Below, piece by piece: positions 32,167 through 38,643 of a DNA stretch of 38,643 bases; position 1 is the first letter of the stretch; every line of letters starts with the position of its first letter. Where the stretch lies: IMG/VR virus record IMGVR_UViG_3300046804_002293, positions 1 through 38,643 of that record; one strand, written 5' to 3'. The stretch comes from a virus. The translations under genes were made by a program, and so were the position numbers. The notes beneath the pieces are model-generated. The model worked only from the letters and a program-made list of their open reading frames with translations. It did no database searches and was not told the origin of the DNA.

Positions 32167-32233
32167 TTGCAACTGTCACAAGCATCCCGTATCCTTTCAT
32201 CGTCTGATCAACCCAACCCCAAGGAGCCGCCCT
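32167..32233 (+). promoter_or_regulatory. Promoter P4 with start-associated sequence
   Basis: TTGCAA (32167-32172), 17 bp, TATCCT (32190-32195), leader GTCTGATCAACC, GGAGCCGCCCT (32223-32233). Nearly identical to P3. The -35 starts four bases after the previous gene's stop. Confidence 0.87.
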
Positions 32234-32614
32234 ATGGCAACTAACCCCACCACCATCAACCCCACCGCCCGCCGAGTCGACGCCCTCAAGGCGTACGCCA
32301 AGGCCAAGGCGAAGGCCGACGCCGCCAAGGCCGAGGCTGAGGCCGCCAAGGCCCTTCTGCTGAAGGTCTGCCCCGACGAGGGCGTGCTTGAGGCCGAGGG
32401 CTACCGGGCCACACTCGTCCTGCGTGACGTGCTGGACTTCGACGTGCTCGCCGCCGAGACTCTGCTCCCGGCTGCCGACTTCGAAGCCATCACCGTTCGC
32501 AAGATCGCCCCTGCTCGCTGGAGGCTGCTCGCCTCCTCGTTCCCGGAGAACGTGGTGTCGGAGATCGCAATCTCCAAGCCCACGCCGGTCGTCACCCTCA
32601 AGGAGGTGAAGTGA
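32234..32614 (+). CDS. Ala/Lys-rich helical hypothetical protein
   Basis: 126 residues from ATG 32234. Residues 12-48 are an Ala/Lys coiled coil (YAKAKAKADAAKAEAEAAKA). The rest is a small domain (AEGYRATLVLRDVLDFDVLA ... ITVRKIAPARWRLL). The pattern resembles phage nuclease-inhibitor or DNA-binding helper proteins only loosely. Function unknown. First gene of a run of eight small + strand genes reaching 34.57 kb with no further family promoter. Confidence 0.7.
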   Translation: MATNPTTINPTARRVDALKAYAKAKAKADAAKAEAEAAKALLLKVCPDEGVLEAEGYRATLVLRDVLDFDVLAAETLLPAADFEAITVRKIAPARWRLLASSFPENVVSEIAISKPTPVVTLKEVK

Positions 32615-32615
32615 T

Positions 32616-32888
32616 ATGTCAGTGAAACGAGTGCGATTCCACAAGGCTGGCAACCGTTACGTCAGCGACGATTACCAAGCGCTGTTCTTCAAGGACAAGT
32701 CACAGAGCAACTGGTGGCACCTTCAGCACCGTGTACCCGGTGGTTTCGCCACCATCGGTTTGTCTTCGGGCGGCACCGTTGCTGACACCAAGCGCTGGGC
32801 CGAACGGCTCGTGCTTGAGGCACGAGCACGTTGGGAACAGGCAGAGTCCGACAGTGAAGTTCAAGCAGAACAGGAGGTGGGCGTCTGA
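32616..32888 (+). CDS. Small hypothetical protein
   Basis: 90 residues; starts one base after the preceding stop, TGA overlapping the next ATG. Strand-rich N-terminus (KRVRFHKAGNRYVSDDYQAL), Trp pair (NWWHLQHR), helical C-terminus. Unknown function. Confidence 0.65.
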   Translation: MSVKRVRFHKAGNRYVSDDYQALFFKDKSQSNWWHLQHRVPGGFATIGLSSGGTVADTKRWAERLVLEARARWEQAESDSEVQAEQEVGV

Positions 32889-33172
32889 TGGGATACCTCA
32901 GCGCATACGACATGGCATCACGCTCGTCAGTTCGGGAGGCAGTCTCGTGGCATCTTGCTGCGAACTGCTACCCGCCCGTTCCGCAGCAGATGGTTCCGGT
33001 TTGTGTCGACGCCATCGAAGCAATGATGGATGGAGACTCCGACGAACTCGTCGCTCTTCCCGAGGGCACGCTCTACAAGGGACGGTCGTCCGCACCAGCG
33101 TGGGCCGTCATGGAGAACTTCCGACTGGAGGCGATCATCGATTCGCTTCTCTCCGGCGAGGAGGTGCTCTGA
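32888..33172 (+). CDS. Small hypothetical protein
   Basis: 94 residues, coupled on both sides (TGATG at each end). Mostly helical (SVREAVSWHLAANCYPPVP ... AIEAMMDGDSDELVALPEG). No family recognised. Confidence 0.65.
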   Translation: MGYLSAYDMASRSSVREAVSWHLAANCYPPVPQQMVPVCVDAIEAMMDGDSDELVALPEGTLYKGRSSAPAWAVMENFRLEAIIDSLLSGEEVL

Positions 33173-33477
33173 TGATCGTTCCAATGACCGTTGATATCTC
33201 TCTCGTACTCACTGACTGGTGCGAAGAGGACGAGCACGGCGAGATGGGTTACGGCACGATCCACTTCGCTCGTGAACCGCAGGGTGACGAGAGCATGTGC
33301 GGTCGTCAGGGGCTGCCGTACGAGTTCTATTCGGAACTCCTATCGCACGATGACCCGGCGATCTGTGAAGGATGCAAGCGCATCGCAACCGCTCTCGTCA
33401 TGAGCATTCTTCAAGAGGAAGACGGCCTTGAGTTTCTCATTGGCCTTGAACAGGAAGGTGATGCCGATGACTACTGA
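33172..33477 (+). CDS. Small Cys-containing hypothetical protein
   Basis: 101 residues from ATG 33172 (another in-frame ATG at 33184). Three cysteines (MCGRQG; ICEGC) in the C-terminal half may bind a metal. The N-terminus is beta-rich (VDISLVLTDWCEEDEHGEMG). Overlaps the following gene by 11 bases. Confidence 0.65.
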   Translation: MIVPMTVDISLVLTDWCEEDEHGEMGYGTIHFAREPQGDESMCGRQGLPYEFYSELLSHDDPAICEGCKRIATALVMSILQEEDGLEFLIGLEQEGDADDY

Positions 33478-33775
33478 GTACCAATCAATCGAAGCAATCA
33501 AGAAGGCGAACGCCGACGCTGGTTTCAACTTCTTCGACAAGCACACGATGCAGTTCTTCAACTCTCGCATCCACGGCACCGTGTACAACGGTCGGTTCTT
33601 CATCACGAGTGAACAGGACAATCACGGCGCATGGAACAGCGAGCGTCGATACACCGTTCGTGAATGTGTCGACGGACGCATCAACACCGTGTCCGCATTC
33701 GGTGAGTTCGAAACTGCACGACAGGCGGCAGCGTTTGCTCGTGACGTGCACAACTATCACAAGGCTTTGATGTGA
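33467..33775 (+). CDS. Conserved phage hypothetical protein
   Basis: 102 residues from ATG 33467, eight bases after GGAAGG (this decides it over ATG 33461). Reads IEAIKKANADAGFNFFDKHT, MQFFNSRIHGTVYNGRFFIT, then ARQAAAFARDVH. This pattern recurs in many actinophage small proteins, but I know no function. Confidence 0.7.
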   Translation: MTTEYQSIEAIKKANADAGFNFFDKHTMQFFNSRIHGTVYNGRFFITSEQDNHGAWNSERRYTVRECVDGRINTVSAFGEFETARQAAAFARDVHNYHKALM

Positions 33776-33960
33776 GTATCGATACCGAAATTCTCAAACA
33801 TGTATCGATTGTTCCGAACGTCGATGTCACATCTACGTCGCTCACCATGACGTGGGGCGACACTTCGCTCACGTTCAACGCAACCAACGGTGAGCACGGA
33901 GAACAGATCGCAAGATCGATTGCTCTCGCTCTTCTCAACGCAGTTGTGGAGCGCCAGTGA
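33772..33960 (+). CDS. Small hypothetical protein
   Basis: 62 residues from GTG 33772, overlapping the previous TGA (GTGA). Beta-rich start (SIVPNVDVTSTSLTMTWG), helical end (GEQIARSIALALLNAVVE). Unknown function; co-translated with the next GTG gene. Confidence 0.6.
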   Translation: MSIDTEILKHVSIVPNVDVTSTSLTMTWGDTSLTFNATNGEHGEQIARSIALALLNAVVERQ

Positions 33961-34133
33961 GTGATCGAATCATCAGTGCGAACATCCATGCAGAACCGTC
34001 AGAACTTTCTTGGACGTTCACAACCGGCACTGCGAAGTGTGCATGTCGTGAGTGGACCGTGGCGGTCTACAACTCGCTTGGAAAGTGCAAGTTCTGTTCG
34101 CAACGACTCAGTCTCGTAACAGTGGAGGAATGA
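33957..34133 (+). CDS. Small zinc-ribbon protein
   Basis: 58 residues from GTG 33957 overlapping the previous stop (GTGA). Two Cys pairs, KCACRE and KCKFCSQ, 15 residues apart, form a small zinc ribbon. The stop overlaps the next start (TGATG). Confidence 0.65.
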   Translation: MSDRIISANIHAEPSELSWTFTTGTAKCACREWTVAVYNSLGKCKFCSQRLSLVTVEE

Positions 34134-34339
34134 TGCTTGGAGCATTTGTTGGAACTGTTCTCGGAGTGATGCTTGGAACAGTTGTTGGAATCACTCTCTC
34201 GGAGAGGTCTTGGAACTGGAAGACGAACGGCGACGGCTACCGAGATGTACTCGTCTCCGTGGTCGTCGTCGCATCGCTGATCATTGTTGGTTTCCGTGCG
34301 GTGGAACTGTGGTCGCTGCTCGGTGAAGGGAGCGAGTGA
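34133..34339 (+). CDS. Small two-helix membrane protein
   Basis: 68 residues from ATG 34133 (GGAGG four bases upstream; ATG 34130 is too close). Two hydrophobic helices: a Gly-zipper GAFVGTVLGVMLGTVVGITL and VLVSVVVVASLIIVGF, joined by a short charged turn. It could be a membrane-active phage protein (holin-like or superinfection-related). The Gly-zipper form is common in small toxins. Not in the lysis region. Confidence 0.65.
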   Translation: MLGAFVGTVLGVMLGTVVGITLSERSWNWKTNGDGYRDVLVSVVVVASLIIVGFRAVELWSLLGEGSE

Positions 34340-34569
34340 TGAATGACGCTGCACGCATGCGAGCGTGGGACCGTGCAGAACGTGCATGGGAAGCCTCGTG
34401 GGACCGCATGCACGACGAGTACTACAAGGAGTACGGCACCTGTCCCGAGTGCGGCAATGAGTCCGTTGACGAGAAGAGCGGCAAGGGCTGGGCAGAGTGG
34501 TGGTGCACCGAGGAGGACTGTGACTACGCAGGCGATTACGTCAGGGAGCCTGACGACTACGACTACTGA
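34339..34569 (+). CDS. Small zinc-ribbon protein
   Basis: 76 residues from ATG 34339 (TGATG with the previous stop). Arg/Trp-rich helix (ARMRAWDRAERAWEASWDRM), then CPECG and CTEEDC with a spacing fit for zinc, then an acidic tail. Last gene of the P4 unit. Confidence 0.65.
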   Translation: MNDAARMRAWDRAERAWEASWDRMHDEYYKEYGTCPECGNESVDEKSGKGWAEWWCTEEDCDYAGDYVREPDDYDY

Positions 34570-34571
34570 GG

Positions 34572-34629
34572 GTGACCGCCGTCACACCCACCATGAGAGT
34601 GACGCTCGTCACGTCCGATGTCGACATCG
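34572..34629. promoter_or_regulatory. Cluster of palindromes (possible operators)
   Basis: GTGACCGCCGTCAC (34572-34585) and GTGACGCTCGTCAC (34599-34612) share the form GTGAC-N4-GTCAC, centres 27 bp apart, followed by the perfect palindrome CGATGTCGACATCG (34616-34629). They lie in the gap between the small-gene run and promoter P5. A weak ORF (34572-34787) crosses the region but runs into the next gene and is unlikely. Confidence 0.55.
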
Positions 34630-34714
34630 CCGTCGACCGAGGTGCTCGGGGGATCGCCTGCACTAGTTCTAAGGGCGCTCTGTTTCGGGCCGGTATCGAT
34701 ACGGTTCGGGATAC

Positions 34715-34783
34715 TTGCAACTGTCACACCCATGCCCTACCCTCAGAACTGGCACTCATCCCCTACCCCAACGGAGCCGCCCT
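34715..34783 (+). promoter_or_regulatory. Promoter P5 with start-associated sequence (variant leader)
   Basis: TTGCAA (34715-34720), 17 bp, TACCCT (34738-34743), then GGCACTCATCCCCTACCCC and AACGGAGCCGCCCT up to ATG 34784. It lacks the TGATCA leader of P1-P4. Confidence 0.82.
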
Positions 34784-35680
34784 ATGACCACGAACCCCGC
34801 ATCCACCAAGCAGATCGACTTCATCAAGAGCCTCTTCTCGGACGCCGAGAAGGGCTGCGCCCTCGCCGCCGAGCAGGGCAACGATGTCGTCCTCGCCGCA
34901 GTGACTCCGAAGGTCGCCGCAGTGCAGGACACAATCGTCGCCATCCTCGGCGGTCAGCCCGTCGACAAGCGTGACGCCTCTCAGGTGATCAGCAACCTCA
35001 AGGCCGTGGCCGACGTGCTTCGACCGCTCGTCAACGCAGCGACCCTCCCGGCTGGTCTCGTTCGGTTCTCACCGACTCGGGTCATCCCGAACCGCTTCGC
35101 CAAGGCGTGCACGGTCTGCGGTGACACGGTCGACACCGCCGCTGGTTTCGCCGCTGCCACCTCTCGTGGCTGGCTCACGTTCTGCTCGGGCTGTGCGAAC
35201 CAGTCCGACGAGGATCGTCGTGCCGCTGAGGAGGCCGAGCGTGCCGAGCGTCTCGCCAAGGCCGAGGCCGAGCGTGCTGAGCGCATGGCAGCCCTTGAGG
35301 CCGAGCGTGCTCGCCGTGCGTACATCGAAGCGTTCGCCACCGACCTGTTCGACCGTGCGGGCGAGTCGGGAGCCGCCCGTCCCGACCTGCACGTCGCCAT
35401 CCCGAGCGCCACCGGCAACAACGACTTGGACTTCGTCCGGGTCGTCCGTGACCACAACGTCACGACCGTGTACCGGGTCATCGGTGGTCACAACGACCAG
35501 CGCCTCGCTCTCGCTCAGGCCGAGTCGGCGCTGTGGGCGCTCGTGCTCACCGACGACATCTCCGAGGCGCTCGCCACCTACGGGCGTGAGATCGGTCGCT
35601 GCGGCGTGTGCCACCGTCACCTGACCGACGAGGACTCTCGTGCCCGTGGCATCGGCCCGAACTGCGCCTCACGGTTCTAG
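34784..35680 (+). CDS. DUF6011-type zinc protein with helicase-primer-like N-terminus
   Basis: 298 residues from ATG 34784. N-terminal TKQIDFIKSLFSDAE is a short 'KQ-x-x-F-I' helix seen in phage proteins. CTVCGD ... FCSGCANQ (zinc ribbon, ~107-145) is followed by a long charged Ala/Glu/Arg helix (EERAERLAKAEAERAERMAA-like). The C-terminus GRCGVCHRHLTDEDSRARGI GPNC is a DUF6011 zinc motif, common in actinobacterial plasmids and phages. Function unknown. Followed by an intrinsic terminator. Confidence 0.78.
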   Translation: MTTNPASTKQIDFIKSLFSDAEKGCALAAEQGNDVVLAAVTPKVAAVQDTIVAILGGQPVDKRDASQVISNLKAVADVLRPLVNAATLPAGLVRFSPTRVIPNRFAKACTVCGDTVDTAAGFAAATSRGWLTFCSGCANQSDEDRRAAEEAERAERLAKAEAERAERMAALEAERARRAYIEAFATDLFDRAGESGAARPDLHVAIPSATGNNDLDFVRVVRDHNVTTVYRVIGGHNDQRLALAQAESALWALVLTDDISEALATYGREIGRCGVCHRHLTDEDSRARGIGPNCASRF

Positions 35681-35705
35681 CCCCACCGACTCCCCGGTCG
35701 ACCGA

Positions 35706-35735
35706 GGCCCACCCTCCGGGGTGGGCCTTTGTCGT
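35706..35735 (+). terminator. Intrinsic terminator
   Basis: A perfect 9-bp stem, GGCCCACCC (35706-35714) with GGGTGGGCC (35719-35727), loop TCCG, then TTTGTCGTTGT. It ends the P5 unit. Confidence 0.85.
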
Positions 35736-35747
35736 TGTGCTGCGATA

Positions 35748-35845
35748 CAAGGATTTCGTCTCATTGCCCCCTGTATGCCCCTGAGAGCGCCTCGTGCGCC
35801 TCTCGGGTACAACCACCCCACCCGAGTGCTCGCAGGCGATCTGAG
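35748..35845 (+). repeat. Intergenic repeat, copy B
   Basis: 98 bases with CAAGGATTTCGTCTCATTG then CCCCCTGT at the start, TACAACCACCCCACC in the middle and CAGGCGATCTGAG at the end, shared with the inverted copy A. It lies between a terminator and promoter P6, with no ORF. Also similar in outline to copy C. Confidence 0.85.
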
Positions 35846-35893
35846 GGCATCTGAGGGGCCTGTTCGACGGTGTCGATGCTCGGAAACTGGTAC

Positions 35894-35962
35894 TTGAACC
35901 GGTCACAAGCGATCCGTACACTTGCCGGTGGCACTCATCCCCTACCCCAACGGAGCCGCCCT
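35894..35962 (+). promoter_or_regulatory. Promoter P6 with start-associated sequence (variant leader)
   Basis: TTGAAC (35894-35899), 17 bp, TACACT (35917-35922), then GGCACTCATCCCCTACCCC and AACGGAGCCGCCCT. CTTG...CAAG symmetry around the -35 is kept. Confidence 0.75.
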
Positions 35963-36904
35963 ATGGAAACCACCATCACCATCCCGAGCACGATCCCTGC
36001 ACTGCACTGCAACTGCGAGCAGTACGGCTGGAGGCCGTTCTGCGACACCTGCGGCGACGAAGGTTGCCCCGACTGCTTCGACGGCACCGTCTTCAACCAT
36101 GAGTGCTCGGTGACCATCACGGTCCACGATCTCGCCGTTGCCGTCGACACGGTGCTGGCCGACCTGTACGGGAAGATCGCCCGTGAGCGTCAGTACGTCC
36201 GGTTCCACGAGAGCGAGATCGAACGTGCCGAGAAGCAGGGTCGTGACCCGCAGAAGTACTGGGACAGCCGTGCTCACAACCTCGCCGCCATCGCCCGCCT
36301 TGAGGCCGATGCTGCGCCGTACGTCGACCTGTATCGCCAGCACCACTGGAGCCGGTTCTTCCTCGTGCTGAACAGCAACGGGCACATCCACCGGGACACC
36401 TCGTGCAGCACCTGTTACGTCACGACCGAGTACGCATGGCTCCCCGCCCTGTCGGGTCTGACCGAGGCCGACGCCGTCGAAGCGCACGGTTCGATCCTGT
36501 GCTCGGTGTGCTTCCCGACTGCTCCGGTGGAGTGGACCAACGGCGAGTCGAAGGACAAGGCCGCCGCCCGTGCCGAACGTGACGCCGCCAAGGCCGAGCG
36601 CCTCGCCAAGAAGACCGCCAAGGCCCTCGTGCCCGAGGACATCGACGGCGGTCTCGTGATCGGCCACGGTGGCAGCCGTGAGCGTCTCAAGACCATCGCC
36701 GCCGCCAAGGCGTGGCTCACCGATGCGTTCGACTGGAACTCGGCGTACCCCCGCACGTTCAGCGACGGCACCGTGGCATATCACCACCCGTCGTACCCGC
36801 CCGAGTCGGTCGACCTCGTGGCCGAGGTGTACGCCGCTCGCATCGGCAGCACCCCCAAGGCCGAGATCGAAGCGGCCCGCAAGCGAGCCGCCAAGCGCCG
36901 CTGA
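35963..36904 (+). CDS. Cys-rich actinophage protein of unknown function
   Basis: 313 residues from ATG 35963. The N-terminal 50 residues are Cys-rich (HCNCEQYG, FCDTCGDEGCPDCFDG). The middle holds HIHRDTSCSTCYVTTEYAWL and LPALSGLTEADAVEAHGSIL, LCSVCFP, a segment that recurs in actinobacterial phages and plasmids. The C-terminus is a charged Ala/Lys helix (ARAERDAAKAERLAKKTAKA) and a small basic domain. Probably several zinc sites and nucleic-acid binding. Followed by a terminator. Confidence 0.72.
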   Translation: METTITIPSTIPALHCNCEQYGWRPFCDTCGDEGCPDCFDGTVFNHECSVTITVHDLAVAVDTVLADLYGKIARERQYVRFHESEIERAEKQGRDPQKYWDSRAHNLAAIARLEADAAPYVDLYRQHHWSRFFLVLNSNGHIHRDTSCSTCYVTTEYAWLPALSGLTEADAVEAHGSILCSVCFPTAPVEWTNGESKDKAAARAERDAAKAERLAKKTAKALVPEDIDGGLVIGHGGSRERLKTIAAAKAWLTDAFDWNSAYPRTFSDGTVAYHHPSYPPESVDLVAEVYAARIGSTPKAEIEAARKRAAKRR

Positions 36905-36926
36905 CCGAGAACAGCGCACCACGAGA

Positions 36927-36957
36927 GGCCCTCTCCCCCACCGGGAGGGGGCCTTTC
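36927..36957 (+). terminator. Intrinsic terminator
   Basis: GGCCCTCTCCC (36927-36937) pairs with GGGAGGGGGCC (36943-36953), one wobble, short loop, then TTTCTCGTTC; flanking CGAGA/TCTCG lengthens the stem. Confidence 0.85.
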
Positions 36958-36977
36958 TCGTTCTCGGGGGCAATGAG

Positions 36978-37079
36978 CAAGGGTTTCGCTCACTTGCCCT
37001 GAGAGGCCCCTCATTTGCGTTCTAAGCGCCTCGGGGCTATTCAGGCCATAACCACCCACCCGATGTGCTCGCAGGCCCG
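36978..37079 (+). repeat. Intergenic repeat, copy C (diverged)
   Basis: Matches copy B in outline: CAAGGGTTTCGCTCACTTG against CAAGGATTTCGTCTCATTG, ATAACCACCCACCCGATG against ACAACCACCCCACCCGAG, GTGCTCGCAGGC shared. Its left end can fold (GGGCAATGAGC with GCTCACTTGCCC). No ORF; precedes promoter P7. Confidence 0.75.
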
Positions 37080-37241
37080 TATAAGCGAAATGACCCCGAA
37101 CCCTTTCTGAGCCTTCAACGTGCAAGAAAGCCTTGATTTCATTGACTTTCCTGAACAGCGACATGCTCAAAAGTCCAATAAACGCAATGCGAATCGAAAC
37201 GAGCGTTTCAGGCCCTGCTACGCCGCAAGGGATCGAGATAC
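37080..37241. other. Noncoding region before promoter P7
   Basis: About 160 AT-richer bases with no supported gene between repeat copy C and P7. A stretch CAACGTGCAAGAAAGCC (from 37117) recalls AACGTGCAATCTAGCC beside copy A (27792 on), so the similarity of the two intergenic regions may extend past the repeat. Nothing else is recognised. Confidence 0.4.
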
Positions 37242-37310
37242 TTGCAACTGACGCACCCGTGCCCTACCCTCAGCCTCGGCCCCCATCCCCTACCCCAACG
37301 GAGCCGCCCT
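37242..37310 (+). promoter_or_regulatory. Promoter P7 with start-associated sequence (variant leader)
   Basis: TTGCAA (37242-37247), 17 bp, TACCCT (37265-37270), then CCCCATCCCCTACCCC and AACGGAGCCGCCCT to ATG 37311. Spacer almost identical to that of P5. Confidence 0.82.
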
Positions 37311-38643
37311 ATGACCACCATCTTCGACACCATCCGAGCCGCAGCAGAACGAGGCGCAGCAGAGGGCACCGTCGCCCATGCCATCGCCACGTCCACGTTC
37401 GACGGCACCCGAGTCGTTCCCACCGAGGGCTTCGTGCTCCCGGTCGCCCCAGCCACCAAGACCCTGTACGCCTACCAACTCGCCGCCGTGGAGTCGATCC
37501 TCGGTCAGCGCCGTGTCCTGCTCGGCCTCCAGCCGGGGCTGGGCAAGACGGCGATCATGCAGGCCGTCGTCGCCGCCGAGGCTGCCCAAGGCAAGCGCTC
37601 GCTGGTCGTCGTCCCGCCGTCGCTCCGCATCAGCCCGTGGGCGAACGAGTTCGCCGCCGACTACCCGCACCTCACCGTGGCCGTCGTGACCGGCACCAAG
37701 GCCGCACCGCTGCCCGACGCCGACGTGGTGATCCTCGGTGACTCGGTGCTCGCCAAGCGCATCGATGACATCCGGGCGTGGGCACCGTCGAACGTCTTCG
37801 CTGACGAGGCGCACCGCTTCAAGAGCCGTGACGCCAAGCGGTCGAAGGCGCTCGCTCTGCTGGCCGACGAACTGCCCGCCGACGGCATCGTCGTCGCTGC
37901 CACCGGCACCGTCGTCGCCAACCGGGTGGTCGACGTGTACCAGCCGCTCCGCATCACCGGTCGTGAGAACGCCAAGGCCGTGTCCGGTGGCGACTCGTGG
38001 ACCCGGTTCATGGACGCATGGTGCATCACCGAGACCGTGTGGACCGGTCGTGCGAACATCCGTGTCGCCGTGGGCTGCTCGGACCCCGAGGGCCTGCGTG
38101 AGGCGCTCGTGCGCTCGTGCTACGTCTCGGTCCCTCGCGAGGCCGTGCTGGACCTCCCGGAGCGCACCACCGCCGTGCGCTCGCTCGTGATCAACGGTGA
38201 CGCCGCCGAGTACCGCCGTGCCGAGCGTGACTTCCTCTCGTGGGTCCGTGAGACCAAGGGCGACGCCGCCATGCACCGTGCCATGAAGGCCGAGGCCGTG
38301 ACCCAACTCATGCACCTGTGGGAGGCCGACGGCAATGCCAAGGCCAAGGCGTCGGTGGAGTACATCCAGTCGCTCGTGGAGCAGGGCGAGCAGGTCGTCG
38401 TCTTCGCCCACCACAAGAGCGTCGTTGAGGCGCTGTACTCCTCGCTCGTGGGCGAGGCCCGTGTCGTCACCATCGTCGGTGGCATGACCTCCGAGGCCAA
38501 GGCCGAGGCCGTCGATGCGTTCCAGTCCGGCAACGCCGACGTGATCATCGGCAACATCACCGCCATGGGCACCGGCCTCACGCTCCACGCTGCGGCGCAC
38601 GTCGTGATGGTCCAACTCCCGTGGGCACCGGGCGAGTACGGAC
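37311..38643 (+). CDS. SNF2-type DNA helicase/ATPase (partial, cut by window end)
   Basis: 444 codons are visible and the frame is still open at the last base. The N-terminal ~50 residues precede a helicase core: YAYQLAAVESIL, Walker A LQPGLGKTAI, motif Ia VVVPPSL, motif II DEAH, motif III VVAATGTVVA, motif IV VVVFAHHKSVV, motif V ITAMGTGLTLHAAAHVVM and the start of motif VI (LPWAPGEYG). It has the canonical DEAH box, unlike the helicase at 86-1645, and G+C-rich codons. Similar to SMARCAL1-like phage SNF2 helicases. Driven by P7. Confidence 0.9.
   Translation, partial: MTTIFDTIRAAAERGAAEGTVAHAIATSTFDGTRVVPTEGFVLPVAPATKTLYAYQLAAVESILGQRRVLLGLQPGLGKTAIMQAVVAAEAAQGKRSLVVVPPSLRISPWANEFAADYPHLTVAVVTGTKAAPLPDADVVILGDSVLAKRIDDIRAWAPSNVFADEAHRFKSRDAKRSKALALLADELPADGIVVAATGTVVANRVVDVYQPLRITGRENAKAVSGGDSWTRFMDAWCITETVWTGRANIRVAVGCSDPEGLREALVRSCYVSVPREAVLDLPERTTAVRSLVINGDAAEYRRAERDFLSWVRETKGDAAMHRAMKAEAVTQLMHLWEADGNAKAKASVEYIQSLVEQGEQVVVFAHHKSVVEALYSSLVGEARVVTIVGGMTSEAKAEAVDAFQSGNADVIIGNITAMGTGLTLHAAAHVVMVQLPWAPGEYG

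Noticed and set aside
34572-34787. ORF of 71 codons across palindromes and promoter P5
   Set aside because: It runs through the promoter and start-associated sequence and ends inside the next gene; its upstream part is better explained as palindromic noncoding DNA.
37290-38615. Long leftward ORF (441 codons) opposite the second SNF2 helicase
   Set aside because: G+C-rich coding sequence gives long open antisense frames; the translation is low-complexity with no domain, and the + strand frame has complete helicase motifs.

Overview
The window reads as part of a double-stranded DNA bacteriophage genome, almost certainly infecting an actinobacterium (Actinomycetota). Genes are densely packed with ATGA/TGATG start-stop overlaps, and there is a phage replication set and tail and lysis genes. 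The actinobacterial signal comes from a WhiB-type Fe-S regulator, a DUF732-like lipoprotein, an MSMEG_6728-type protein and a DUF6011-type zinc protein. No terminase, portal, major capsid or integrase is recognisable, so the window is only part of the genome; it starts inside one gene and ends inside another.

Left block (1 to about 24.64 kb): every gene is on the + strand and G+C is moderate. First comes DNA metabolism (1-12.3 kb): SNF2-type helicase, MerR-like HTH protein, ssDNA-binding protein, PolA-type polymerase with 3'-5' exonuclease, ParB-like protein, RecA-type recombinase, a fused glycosyltransferase-methyltransferase, a nucleotide diphosphohydrolase-like protein, an Hjc-like nuclease, a Cas4-like nuclease and a RusA-type resolvase. 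A SpoVS-family protein (12.35 kb) marks the change to virion and lysis genes (12.66-24.64 kb): a collar-domain tail fibre, two small membrane proteins (holin candidates), a metallopeptidase-like protein, a run of small basic proteins, two Ala/Gly-rich proteins, a large virion-like protein with a GT-A-like N-terminus, and a HAD-like protein lacking the usual nucleophile.

Junction (24.65-24.93 kb): a lone AP2-domain gene carries a strong terminator-like hairpin inside its coding sequence, exactly where the rightward left block meets a leftward operon. Base composition and codon use change here.

Right block (24.86 kb to end): clearly higher G+C and mixed orientation. A CobT-like HExxH + von Willebrand A (VWA) protein (leftward) faces a CobS/MoxR-like AAA+ ATPase (rightward) across a regulatory region. 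Beyond lie many small regulatory, zinc-binding and unknown proteins and a second SNF2 helicase cut by the window end.

The most striking feature of the right block is a repeated expression cassette. Seven promoters have the form TTGCAA-like, exactly 17 bp, TAYCCT-like, and nine start codons are preceded by a conserved start-associated sequence (GGAGCCGCCYT). There are also a ~100-bp intergenic repeat in three copies, two intrinsic terminators and two candidate leaderless promoters. None of this is seen in the left block. The right block therefore looks like a separately controlled set of short transcription units (probably early or regulatory), while the left block is expressed as long rightward operons.
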